NCBI GenBank assembly: GCA_019748195.1
Contig: JAIEPW010000106.1
Location: forward strand, 1-64,000
Reading direction: 5' to 3'
DNA: 64,000 nucleotides
DNA from: Bryobacteraceae bacterium
Lineage (GTDB): Bacteria > Acidobacteriota > Terriglobia > Bryobacterales > Bryobacteraceae
Each line of letters begins with the position of its first letter. Positions within the stretch are counted from its first letter, which is position 1. Positions 35,593 to 44,615 of this stretch are shown here, piece after piece. Below the pieces are notes generated by a model. The model had not been told where the DNA came from, did no database searches, and saw only the letters and a list, made by a program, of their open reading frames with translations. A program made the position numbers and the translations under genes.

Positions 35593-36086
35593 TCAAACCA
35601 CTTGTAGGCTTGCATGCGCCCGCAGATGATCACGCCGCTCCAGAACAGCAGCGAGAACAGGCCCGCCAGGCGCGCGCCCCGCGGCGGATGGAGCGCGGAA
35701 TCCCAGGTTTCCACCTTGCGGAAAACGGTCCGGTGAAACACCATCGCATTCACCCCCGCCAGCACGATCAGCAGCATCTTCACGCGAAAGAAAATATTGG
35801 TGTAGGCTCGCAACGGACCGGAGTAAAACAGCAGCACGCCGGTGATCGCCATCAGCACGAACCCGATCACGCCCAAGGGCTGAATCCGCCGCGTGATCTG
35901 CGTCACCGGAACGTCGCGCAGCGCGATCCCCGTCAGCCGCAGGTCCATCAGCCCGATGAAGCCGAAAAAAAGCGCCAGCGTCAGCACGTGCGTCGTTTCG
36001 ATGATCGGGTACAGCAGGATGGATTCGCGGATGGAAGCGCTGCCGCCTGTCGATTCGAGCCAGGTGAAGAACTCCAGCAAGTTCAT
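35589..36086 (-). CDS. DUF6644-family inner-membrane protein, copy 1
   Basis: This is 165 residues with four predicted helices. It has LLEFFTWLESTGGSASIRES and YPIIETTHVLTLALFFGFIGLMDLRLTG (landmark regions), matching copy 2 position for position. It is the first gene of the operon running to 32715. It diverges from the cytochrome-like lipoprotein gene with an 87-base gap that must hold both promoters. The function is unknown. Confidence 0.85.
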   Translation of the reverse strand: MNLLEFFTWLESTGGSASIRESILLYPIIETTHVLTLALFFGFIGLMDLRLTGIALRDVPVTQITRRIQPLGVIGFVLMAITGVLLFYSGPLRAYTNIFFRVKMLLIVLAGVNAMVFHRTVFRKVETWDSALHPPRGARLAGLFSLLFWSGVIICGRMQAYKWFE

Positions 36087-36173
36087 CGCGATGCGTTAGG
36101 GCTCCGGTAAATCATTTCGCGCGCCGTGAGGAAGTTAGTATATGCTACTCTTTCGCGATTCCGGGAGAACGAC

Positions 36174-36671
36174 ATGAAAATTTACAGTGCCCTGCTGGCC
36201 GCGGCGTCCTGCCTGCTCCTGACCGGATGCAACAAGCCGCAGGCCGCCGCCACCGCCGCCGCCGCGCCGCCGTACAAGCCGGTCGCGACGCTGGAAGAGG
36301 TGATGCACGGCATGGTGATCCCCAACGCGGAGGTGGTCTGGGATGCCGTGGGCTACGTCAGCACCGTCAAGGGCAGCACCGAGATCAAGCCGGCGAGTGA
36401 AGACGACTGGATCAAGATCGAAGCCAGCGCGATCACGCTGACCGAGGCGGGCAACCTGCTGATGATGTCCGGCCGCGCCAAGGACAACGCCAAGTGGATG
36501 GAACGGTGCCGCGCGCTGGTCGACGCCGGCAGCTCCGTTCTGAAAGCCGCCAAGGCCCGCAACCCCGAGGAGTTATTCACCCGCGGCGGCGACCTTTTTG
36601 ACGCCTGCCAGGAATGCCACTTCCAGTACCGGTTCACCACCAAGGACCCGGGGACGTTCCGCAGCCACTAG
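36174..36671 (+). CDS. Lipoprotein with a C-terminal CxxCH haem motif (class II cytochrome c-like)
   Basis: This is 165 residues. The signal sequence ends in the lipobox LLTGC, so the mature protein is lipid-anchored in the periplasm. After an Ala-rich linker the body is helical and ends in CQECHFQYRF, a single CxxCH close to the C-terminus as in four-helix-bundle cytochromes c' / c-556. It could deliver or accept electrons for the divergent DUF6644 operon. ATG 36174 follows GGGAGAA. Its last bases overlap the convergent response-regulator gene (stop codons interleaved). Confidence 0.85.
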   Translation: MKIYSALLAAASCLLLTGCNKPQAAATAAAAPPYKPVATLEEVMHGMVIPNAEVVWDAVGYVSTVKGSTEIKPASEDDWIKIEASAITLTEAGNLLMMSGRAKDNAKWMERCRALVDAGSSVLKAAKARNPEELFTRGGDLFDACQECHFQYRFTTKDPGTFRSH

Positions 36672-37141
36672 CGGCACGCTGCCGCTCGGGCGCCAGCGCC
36701 CGGCAGCCGGACGCATTCGAACCAGTAAGACACCAACTGACGCGTCAGCGCGAACACCTCGTCGATGCTTTCCGGCTTGCCCACATAAGAGTTCGCCCCG
36801 CAAGAGTAGCAGCGTTCGATATCGTCAGGATTCGTGGAACCCGATAACACCACCACGGGAATGCACTTCAGGCGCGGATCGGAGCGGACGTGCTGCAGCA
36901 CCTCATAGCCGCTCATTACCGGAGCGTTCAGATCGAGCAGCAGGAGATCGCAGGCGGCGCCGCTTTCGCGAAAGGCGTCCAGCACCCGGATCGCCTCGCC
37001 GCCGTCGCCCACGATCCGCACTTCCACGGCCGCGCCTGACGCGGCGAATCCCATCCGCAGCAGGTGCGCATCGGCGGCGTTATCCTCCACCACCAGAATT
37101 CGGGGAACGCGGGAGGAGAAGTGTGACATAGAGTTGCTCAT
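36668..37141 (-). CDS. Single-domain response regulator (Rcp1-like)
   Basis: This is a 157-residue receiver domain without an output domain. Acidic pocket residues are in VVEDNAADAHLL, the phospho-acceptor Asp is in LLLDLNAPVMSG, Thr/Ser is in VVLSGSTNP, and Lys is in YVGKPES. This DLNxPxMxG type is typical of partners of phytochrome-like kinases. Its ATG (37141) overlaps the TGA of the upstream kinase as ATGA, which sets a fixed ratio of the two proteins. A longer upstream frame is rejected because it would run deep inside the kinase gene. Confidence 0.93.
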   Translation of the reverse strand: MSNSMSHFSSRVPRILVVEDNAADAHLLRMGFAASGAAVEVRIVGDGGEAIRVLDAFRESGAACDLLLLDLNAPVMSGYEVLQHVRSDPRLKCIPVVVLSGSTNPDDIERCYSCGANSYVGKPESIDEVFALTRQLVSYWFECVRLPGAGARAAACR

Positions 37142-40100
37142 GATGGGGTACCCGGCCCGGGCGCGATCGGCGCGGGCGCCGCATTCGGCGCCGTGAAGAA
37201 AAATGTGGACCCTTTCCCCGGCTCCGATTCCACCCAGATTCGCCCGCCGTGACGCTCCACGATTCGCTTGGCGATGCTGAGCCCGATTCCGGTTCCGGGA
37301 AATTCGCGGCCGTGCAGCCGCTTGAAGACCGTGAAGATATGCTCGGAGTAGCGCGGATCGATGCCGATGCCGTTGTCGCGAACCGAGAGGATCCACTCCG
37401 GCCCGGCCGCCCGCGCCGAAATATGAATGGCGGGGGGATCCGGACCGCGATACTTGATCGCGTTGCCGATCAGGTTCTGCAGCAATTGCAAAAGCAGCGT
37501 GCGATCCATGGCGACGGTGGGCAATGGATCGAAGGTGATGGCCGCGCCCGCGCTCTGGATGGCGATCTGCAAATTCATGATGGCCGAGGCGAGAACGGCT
37601 TCCGAGTTTGCCGGTCCGGGTTTGATCTCCTCGTGCGCCACCTGCGAATACGCCAGCAGGTCCAGAACCATGTGGCGCATCCGCTCGGCCGCCGCCACCA
37701 CGTGATCCAGGTAACCGGTGGTGTTTTCGTCCAGGCTGGCGCTCAGATCGCGGCGCAGCAACTGCAGGTACACGGTGACCGTCCGCAGCGGCTCCTGCAG
37801 GTCATGCGAGGCCGCGAACGCGAACTGCTGCAGATCCAGGTTGTAGCGCCGCAGTTGGTCCTGCGATCTGCGCTCCTCGGTCACGTCCCGGATGTTGAGT
37901 TGCACGCAGCGCTTGCCCTGGATTCGATACTGGTTGCCGATGACCGATACCACCAGCTCGCGTCCGTCCCGGGTGCGGATTACGGAATCGTAGCGCGCTT
38001 CCTCCTCCCAAGAAACCAGGTCGAGCACGCCAGCCGCCTGCCCGGGACCGGCGAAGGGTGCGATGTCCGCGAACGAGCGGCCCAGAAGCGTGGATTTTTC
38101 GTATCCGGTGACCTCGCAGAATCGCGGGTTCGCGTCAATCACCTCGCCGGTGTCCGCGTCCAGCAGGACAATCAGGTCACGAGCCGATTCAAACAGCCGC
38201 CGGTAGCGAATGCCCGCGGCTTCCTTGCGGTCCGTTACGTCCTCGATGGCCAGCAGGACCTCGGAACGCTTGGGATCGCGCCCGACGATCCGCCGCGCGT
38301 TCAGCCGCATGGTGCGGCGCCCGACGCCGAGAATCTCCTGCTCCACCTCCAGGTCGCGGAACGGGACATCGCGCGCCAGAGCCTGGTCCAGCAGGGAACG
38401 CAATTCCGGAAGATCCCATTGTCCGCCGCCGATTTCGTGGAGAAGCTGCCCGTTGGCCTGCGCGGGGGTCAAATGGAACGTCCGGTAGAAGGCGGAGGTC
38501 GCCCGCTGGATTCGCAAGTCGGCATCCAGAACCAGCAGCGGATGCCGCACCGTCTCCACGATCGCCTCCGCGAAGTCGCGCGCGATTTCGGCGCTTTCCA
38601 GCGCGCGGGTCAGCGCATTGGTGTCGATAAAGGCAGCCACCGCCCCGTCGATCCGGTCATCCAGCGTTCGATACGGCCTCGCGATCACCTGGTACCGGCA
38701 GCCGTCCGCGTCGGTCGCGCCCTGCTCCTGCACCGCCAGCGTGCGGATCGCCGCCGCCAGCATTTCCGCCACCGGGACGCCGGGGAAATTCAACGGCATC
38801 GTGCGAACCTCGCGTCCCACATCGGCGGAGGACAGGTTCAACAGGCGCTCCGCGGCCGGCGTAAAACGCCGCAGCCGCATGTCCATGCCGCACATCAGAA
38901 TAGGAATGTTTACCGCGTTCAGCACGTTGCTCAGGTCATTGCTGACAATCGAGATCTCCGCGTTGCGGTGGCTCAATTCCTCGTTGACGCTGATCAGCTC
39001 TTCGTTGGAGGATTGCACTTCCTCCTTGGCGGTCCGCAATTCCTCATTGGCGCTTTGCAGTTCCTCGTTGGCGGACTGCGCCTCCTCATTGGCCGCGCGC
39101 AGTTCTTCGGTCGCGGCCTCATGCTGTTCCGTGATCTTGCGCAGGTAATCGCGCGCTTCCGCCAGTTCCGCGCGCAGGGCGGCCACGGGCCCCGCCTGCC
39201 CGCCTTCCGCCTCGCTGACGGCCGCGGCCGGCTCCTCCTCGCGAGCCTCGAACAGCACCAGGAAACAACGCGTTTCGGCGTGGCTCACCGGAATGACGTG
39301 CAGTTGGATCTCCCGGCGCCGGCCCTCGTGCACGATCCAGATCCCCGATTCACGGACGGGTTCATTGCCCGCCGCCGCCAGATCCACCGCGCGGCGGACG
39401 GGATAAACCAGCGCTTCGTTGACCAGCCGCAGCAGGTGCAGACTCGCGTCCCCCTGCGGCGAAGCCTGCAGAAACGGGCTCGTCTGGCCGTGGAAATGAA
39501 GGATCTCCAGGTCGCCGGTGACCAGAACCCCGGGAGGCGCATACAGGTTGCGAAGGATGCGCAGCGCCGTGATTTCCAGCGATCCCGCCGATAGGAGCCC
39601 GGTGCGGCCGGGAACCCGCGGCTGGCTGCTTTCCGCCTTCTGCCGGTGTTGCGGGAAACCGAACACCGACGCGGGTGACGCCGGAGCCGCGCGGCGCGCG
39701 AAGATCTTGTGTTCCGCGTTCAGCGGCGCGAACAGATCCCCCGGACCTTCGGCCGTTTCCGCGCTGCCCAGCACCAGGATGCCCCCGGGATTCAGACTGT
39801 AATGCAACAACGGCATGATGCGCCGCTGGGCATGCGCCGCGATGTAAATCAGCACGTTGCGGCACACCACCAGGTCCAGCCGCGAGAACGGCGCGTCGGC
39901 GGTCAGATCGTGGCGGGCGAAAATACACCGGTCGCGGATCGCCTGGGAAATACGGTAGCCCGAATCCACCCGCGTGAAGTGGCGGTCCAGCCGCTTCCGG
40001 CTGACCTCCTGCTCGATGGCCGCCGGGTATAGCCCCGCGCGAGCCTTATCGATCGCCGCTTCACTCACATCCGTGGCGATGATCTGCACCCGCCTGGGCT

Positions 40101-41100
40101 TCGATACCCGTTCCAGCGCCTCCAGCACGACGATCGCGGTGGAATAGGCCTCTTCGCCCGTCGAGCAACCCGCCACCCATACCCGGAACGGGTCGTCCGC
40201 GTTCCGGCCCTCCACATAAGCGCCGATCTGGCGCGACAACTCGGCGAAGACTTCGGGCTCCCGGAAGAAAGAAGTGACGTTGATCAGCATGTCGCGGAAC
40301 AGCTCCCCCGCCTCGCGCGGCTGGGTCTCGAGAAGTTCCACGTACTCGGCCAGGGAACCGGCGCCATGCAGCGCCATGCGCCGCTGGATGCGGCGGCGGA
40401 CTGTATTTTCCTTGTAGTCGCCGAAATTGACCCGCCCTTCGGCGGCGACGATGCTCAAGATTCTCTGCAGCAGTTCTTCTTCCGGCTCCGGAGGACCGGC
40501 CCGCGCGGGCTCCAGGCGGGCCTGGGCGACTTCCGACAACCCGCGCGCGATTTCCCCCGGGGGCAGGACAAAGTCCACCGCGCCGGTCATCGCCGCGCTG
40601 TGCGGCATGCCGCCGTACTTGGCGGAAGCCTCGTCCTGGCTGAAGGTGATTCCGCCCGCCGCCTTCACGGCGCGCAGCCCTTCCGAGCCGTCGGAAGCCG
40701 TCCCGGAGAGCACCACCGCCACCGCCCGCTCGCCCTGATCCTGTGCCAGCGACCGGAAGAAGGCGTCGATGGGATGATGCGGGGAGGCGTTCTGGTCCCG
40801 CGGAGAGAGGTGCAGCACGCCTTCCCGCACGGCGATCGCGGTGTTCGGCGGAATCACGTATACCCGGTTGCGCTCGACGCGGGTCCCGTCCATCACCTGT
40901 TCCACAGGCATTTGGGAACTCTGCGCCAGGATCTCCGCCAGATGGCTTTCGCGGTGAGGCTCCAGGTGCTGCACCACCACGATCGCCAGGTTAGGCTCGG
41001 GCGGCAGTCCCTTCAGAAGGTCGCTGATGGCCTCCAGGCCTCCGGCGGACGCACCGACACCGGCAATACGGATGCCGTTGGTGCGTTCGCCTGCATGCAT
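37138..41100 (-). CDS. CheB-CheR-PAS hybrid histidine kinase
   Basis: This is a 1320-residue multidomain cytoplasmic protein. The order is a CheB-type methylesterase (about 10-190; GASAGG, VVQHLEPH, LSGTASDGSEG), a CheR-type methyltransferase (about 210-475; FRDMLINVTSFFR, VAGCSTGEEAYS), and a Glu/Asn-rich coiled coil of repeated SANEEL units (about 640-730). Then come three PAS domains (about 740-1085), HisKA with SHDLQEPLR (His about 1099), and a HATPase domain. All catalytic motifs look intact. Such fusions are thought to link receptor-like modification with phosphotransfer. The response regulator that follows is the likely partner. It starts at ATG 41100. Confidence 0.95.
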   Translation of the reverse strand: MHAGERTNGIRIAGVGASAGGLEAISDLLKGLPPEPNLAIVVVQHLEPHRESHLAEILAQSSQMPVEQVMDGTRVERNRVYVIPPNTAIAVREGVLHLSPRDQNASPHHPIDAFFRSLAQDQGERAVAVVLSGTASDGSEGLRAVKAAGGITFSQDEASAKYGGMPHSAAMTGAVDFVLPPGEIARGLSEVAQARLEPARAGPPEPEEELLQRILSIVAAEGRVNFGDYKENTVRRRIQRRMALHGAGSLAEYVELLETQPREAGELFRDMLINVTSFFREPEVFAELSRQIGAYVEGRNADDPFRVWVAGCSTGEEAYSTAIVVLEALERVSKPRRVQIIATDVSEAAIDKARAGLYPAAIEQEVSRKRLDRHFTRVDSGYRISQAIRDRCIFARHDLTADAPFSRLDLVVCRNVLIYIAAHAQRRIMPLLHYSLNPGGILVLGSAETAEGPGDLFAPLNAEHKIFARRAAPASPASVFGFPQHRQKAESSQPRVPGRTGLLSAGSLEITALRILRNLYAPPGVLVTGDLEILHFHGQTSPFLQASPQGDASLHLLRLVNEALVYPVRRAVDLAAAGNEPVRESGIWIVHEGRRREIQLHVIPVSHAETRCFLVLFEAREEEPAAAVSEAEGGQAGPVAALRAELAEARDYLRKITEQHEAATEELRAANEEAQSANEELQSANEELRTAKEEVQSSNEELISVNEELSHRNAEISIVSNDLSNVLNAVNIPILMCGMDMRLRRFTPAAERLLNLSSADVGREVRTMPLNFPGVPVAEMLAAAIRTLAVQEQGATDADGCRYQVIARPYRTLDDRIDGAVAAFIDTNALTRALESAEIARDFAEAIVETVRHPLLVLDADLRIQRATSAFYRTFHLTPAQANGQLLHEIGGGQWDLPELRSLLDQALARDVPFRDLEVEQEILGVGRRTMRLNARRIVGRDPKRSEVLLAIEDVTDRKEAAGIRYRRLFESARDLIVLLDADTGEVIDANPRFCEVTGYEKSTLLGRSFADIAPFAGPGQAAGVLDLVSWEEEARYDSVIRTRDGRELVVSVIGNQYRIQGKRCVQLNIRDVTEERRSQDQLRRYNLDLQQFAFAASHDLQEPLRTVTVYLQLLRRDLSASLDENTTGYLDHVVAAAERMRHMVLDLLAYSQVAHEEIKPGPANSEAVLASAIMNLQIAIQSAGAAITFDPLPTVAMDRTLLLQLLQNLIGNAIKYRGPDPPAIHISARAAGPEWILSVRDNGIGIDPRYSEHIFTVFKRLHGREFPGTGIGLSIAKRIVERHGGRIWVESEPGKGSTFFFTAPNAAPAPIAPGPGTPS

Positions 41101-41202
41101 TTGGCCGGATTACCGCCATTTCTACTGCAAGGAGTGTACACCCAAATAGTACTTTCGCTAGTACAATTTCGACGGTCGAGCCGCGGCGGCGCTGCGCCAG
41201 CA

Positions 41203-41248
41203 GGAAAACCCGCGCGAGGAGCGATCCGGGGATCGCCGCCCGCGCGGG
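41203..41248 (-). terminator. Intrinsic terminator after the 41273 Oar-like receptor gene
   Basis: On the minus strand CCCGCGCG (complement of 41241-41248) pairs with CGCGCGGG (complement of 41209-41216). Nested inside is a six-base-pair stem (41221-41226 with 41231-41236) closed by a four-base loop. TTTT follows (complement of 41205-41208). It lies 25 bases after the stop. Confidence 0.7.
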
Positions 41249-41272
41249 CAGGTTGCACGGAAAGGCTTCCTG

Positions 41273-44200
41273 CTAGAAGCTGAAACGCGCTCCGAATTCG
41301 CCCGAGAACGACTTCGGAATGATCACGCCGCTGGGCGTGATGAATCCGTTCGGCCGTCCGAACGATCCGCTGCGGATGTTGCCCACGAAATTATTGCCGA
41401 AGTTGGCGCGATTGGTGAGGTTGAACGCCTGGAAGAACATCTCCACGCGCGCCCGCTCACCGAATTTCACGAACTTGGAAGCGCGCAGGTCGAGCTGGAA
41501 GAACATCTCGCCGCGCGCGGCGTTGAACGGCGCCTGGTACAGCGATCCGTCGGCGATTCCGGCGCGCAGTTGCGCGGCGGTGAGACCGGCGGTCGCCTGC
41601 ACGTTGCCGGGATTGTCGCGGCGCAGCACGGCGTGCGTCGCGCCTTGTCCGCCGCCGAATCCGAACACGTCGGCGATGCCCTGGGTCAGGTTGTAGGGGC
41701 GCGCCGACGCCCACTGCATGATCGGCGCGAGCTGGAAGCCCCACGGCGCCTGCACGATGCCCGACAGCACCCAGCGGTGCCGCTCATCGTTCGGCGAATA
41801 GCCGAGATCATGCCGCGCGAACACGTTGTTGATGTCCGTGGGCCGGTTGCCGAACGCCGCCGGACCGCCGTTGTACGCCTTGGCTTCCGACAGCACGTAG
41901 TTGGTGTTCACCGAGAAGCGGTTGGACAACCGCCGGCGGTAGCTGATATTGAGGCCGTGATACCACGACCGTCCAATCGACCGCACCACGTCGATGCGCC
42001 CCAGCAGCGGCAGTCCCGCCGCGCGAAAGGCAGCGTCCAGGTCGCGCGCCGTGCCGCCGCGGCGAACGTTGATCGGCACCGTCTTCGATTCGTGCAGCCC
42101 CAGCGTGCGCACGCCTTCGATCTCGATCACGTTGTTCGGATCGATCTGGAAGGCGTAACCGACATTGAACTGCTGCGTGTACGGCGGCCGGTAATCGGGA
42201 TGCACCAGGCGGCCGATTTCTCCGCCGGAGAACTGCGTGGCGGGCGCCGGTACTACCAGGCGATCCACGCCGAAACGCCAGTTGCCCAGCCGGATGCCGC
42301 CCGAGCCCGGCACGATGTCCGAGTTCGGATCTCCCGCGCCGGAGCTTACCGGACCCACCACCTGCGCGAACAGCGTCGGGTTCGCCTGCTGGATCATGAA
42401 CAGCGGAATATTCAGGAAGGTCTGACCATAGTACAGGCCGTAGCCGCCGCGCACGATGTGCCGGCCGGAGCCGGTGACGTCGAATGCGAAACCGAAGCGC
42501 GGCGACAGTCCCAGGTTGTAGTCCCGCGGCAGCTCCTGCCCGAAGGGATGGCCAATCCGCTTCAGCGCCTGGAAGGTGCGGTTGTTTTCCTGCTGGCGCG
42601 CGCCCAGCAGGTTGATGTCCTTGTCCCAGCGGATGCCCAGGTTCACCGTCAGCCGCTTGGTCACCTTCCAGTCATCCTGGAAATACACGCCCGCCATCTT
42701 GGCGCCGCCCTCCAGGTCGAAATACGGATCGCCGGCGGTGGCGGCGATCGCGGAGACGGCGCCCGGCGTCGCGAAGCCCTGCGGATACCGGGTCCGGTTG
42801 CTCAGAATCAGGCTCGGCAGATCGAAGAAGGTGTACACCGGCGTGGCGTCGAACACGAAGAAGCCGCCCAGCTTGGGCTGATAAACGAAGTCGAAGCCCA
42901 TGCGCAAGGCGTGCTTGCCGCGCACGATCGAAAGATCGTCACGGAACTGCCACTTCGCCTGATAGCTTTGCTGCGGCACGTTGACGTTGGTGCCGAAGTT
43001 GATTCCCCCCGGGAATTGCAGGTTGGGACGGAACACCTTGGCGTCGATCAGGTTGTTCCAATACTGGTAGCCCGCCGTGAACGAATTCACGATGGTCGGC
43101 GTCAACACCGAATTCAAGGTCAGGTTGCCCAGCAGCAGCTCGTTCACCGTGGTGTTGCCGCCGGTGAGATCGGTGTTCTCGTCGGTCTGGTCGTTCTCGC
43201 CGTTGTTGAACTGTGCGTTGTAGCTGGCGAAAATATTGTGTTTCTCGTTGATGCGGTAGTCGACGCGGCCGTTGTAGCGCCAGTCGCGATACGGCGTGGG
43301 GATGATGGAAGCGGGCTCGGCGCCCAGGTTGCGCACCAGGTTGAGCTCCGCCACCGCCTGCGGATTCGCGGAGATGGAGGTGTCCTCGATCTGCCGCTCC
43401 ATGGCGAAGAAGAAGAACAGCTTGTCCTTGACGATGGGGCCGCCGATGGTGCCGCCCACCTGGTGCCGCCGGAAGGGCGACTTCTCATTGGTGCCGTCGT
43501 TCTCCGCCTTCTCGAAGTAGTTCAACGTGTTCAGCGCCTTGTCGCGGAAGAAGTAAAACGCCGACCCGTGAAACTGGTTCGATCCGCTCTTGGTCACCAC
43601 GTTCACCGCCGCGCCCTCGCTGCGGCCGTTGGCCGCGGAAAAGCGCTGCGTGGAGATGTTGAACTCCTGAATCGCCTCCAGCGGGAACTGCATCACCGGG
43701 CCGCCCACCGTATTGTCCTTGTTGTCGATGCCGTTCACCGTGACGTTCACGTTGCGGCCGCCCGATCCGTTCACGCCGAAAACGCCGACGCGGTTCTTGG
43801 TCGGATCGTAGCTGTCCACCGGCTTGGCGCCGGGCGCGAGCAGCGCCAGCGTGTTGAAGTCGCGGCCGTTCAGCGGCAGCTCGATCACGTCGTTCGGCCG
43901 GATCGCCAGGCTGACGTCGGTCTTGGTCGTGTCCAGCAGCGGCGCGCCGGCGGCTTCCACCGTGATCGTCTCCGCCTGCTGGCTCGGGCTCAGGCTGGCG
44001 TCCAGCGTGGTGGTGCGCGCGATGGCCAGTTCCACTTTCTCGAAGTTCAGGCTGGCGAATCCCGGCGCCGAGATGCGCAGGTTGTACATGCCCGCGGGCA
44101 CCAGGTCGAAGCGATACAAGCCGACGTCGCTGGTGGTTTTTTCGCGGACGAAGCCGGTGGCTTCATTGGTCAACTTGACGGCCGCCCTGGGAATCACGGC

Positions 44201-44323
44201 GCCGGTCTTATCGGTTACGGTGCCTTCCACCGTCGCGGTGGCGGTGGCCTGCGCGAATGCCGCCGGCGTCCGGACGCCCGCGGCGAGCGCCGCAATAGCG
44301 GCGATCCGACAAAGCTTACGCAT
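41273..44323 (-). CDS. Oar-like TonB-dependent outer-membrane receptor
   Basis: This is 1016 residues. It has a signal peptide (about 1-25), a carboxypeptidase-regulatory domain (VEGTVTDKTGAVIPRAAVKL), a plug domain with ELPLNGRDFNTLALLAPG (landmark), the conserved NQFHGSAFYFFRDKALN that marks this family, and a large barrel ending SGEFGARFSF with the terminal aromatic. AAGGGGG sits four bases before ATG 44323. The substrate is unknown. It lies downstream of another receptor of the same family, separated by 292 bases with a hairpin, so the two are likely separate transcripts. Confidence 0.93.
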   Translation of the reverse strand: MRKLCRIAAIAALAAGVRTPAAFAQATATATVEGTVTDKTGAVIPRAAVKLTNEATGFVREKTTSDVGLYRFDLVPAGMYNLRISAPGFASLNFEKVELAIARTTTLDASLSPSQQAETITVEAAGAPLLDTTKTDVSLAIRPNDVIELPLNGRDFNTLALLAPGAKPVDSYDPTKNRVGVFGVNGSGGRNVNVTVNGIDNKDNTVGGPVMQFPLEAIQEFNISTQRFSAANGRSEGAAVNVVTKSGSNQFHGSAFYFFRDKALNTLNYFEKAENDGTNEKSPFRRHQVGGTIGGPIVKDKLFFFFAMERQIEDTSISANPQAVAELNLVRNLGAEPASIIPTPYRDWRYNGRVDYRINEKHNIFASYNAQFNNGENDQTDENTDLTGGNTTVNELLLGNLTLNSVLTPTIVNSFTAGYQYWNNLIDAKVFRPNLQFPGGINFGTNVNVPQQSYQAKWQFRDDLSIVRGKHALRMGFDFVYQPKLGGFFVFDATPVYTFFDLPSLILSNRTRYPQGFATPGAVSAIAATAGDPYFDLEGGAKMAGVYFQDDWKVTKRLTVNLGIRWDKDINLLGARQQENNRTFQALKRIGHPFGQELPRDYNLGLSPRFGFAFDVTGSGRHIVRGGYGLYYGQTFLNIPLFMIQQANPTLFAQVVGPVSSGAGDPNSDIVPGSGGIRLGNWRFGVDRLVVPAPATQFSGGEIGRLVHPDYRPPYTQQFNVGYAFQIDPNNVIEIEGVRTLGLHESKTVPINVRRGGTARDLDAAFRAAGLPLLGRIDVVRSIGRSWYHGLNISYRRRLSNRFSVNTNYVLSEAKAYNGGPAAFGNRPTDINNVFARHDLGYSPNDERHRWVLSGIVQAPWGFQLAPIMQWASARPYNLTQGIADVFGFGGGQGATHAVLRRDNPGNVQATAGLTAAQLRAGIADGSLYQAPFNAARGEMFFQLDLRASKFVKFGERARVEMFFQAFNLTNRANFGNNFVGNIRSGSFGRPNGFITPSGVIIPKSFSGEFGARFSF

Positions 44324-44571
44324 TTGTCCCCCTTCTATTCAGTTGTTGAAAAGCCCCAATCAATTGGCGGCCCGAGGATCGGGATACGCCGAAACAGACT
44401 CTTGGTGGCTAATGATTACCCAAACGGGCTGGGCTTATCAATAAGGTGAAGGGTAATTAATGAAGGTGAGGCTTAAGTGATTGAAAGGCGGACCTGCTGT
44501 CAGCAGGGATCAGCGGACCTTCACGAAACCGTAAGAGGAAATCCCGAATTTTAGCGGCAGGAAATTCGGAA

Positions 44572-44600
44572 GCGGGAGCCTCCGATAAAGAGGCTCCCGC
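44572..44600. terminator. Hairpin between the two Oar-like receptor genes
   Basis: A perfect 11-base-pair stem (44572-44582 with 44590-44600) and a seven-base loop lie 15 bases after the stop of the 44616 gene. The following sequence on the minus strand is only weakly T-rich, so termination or mRNA 3'-end protection are both possible. The remaining 270 bases up to 44324 are AT-richer and must contain the promoter of the downstream receptor gene. Confidence 0.55.
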
Positions 44601-44615
44601 TATTGCATTCAGATA

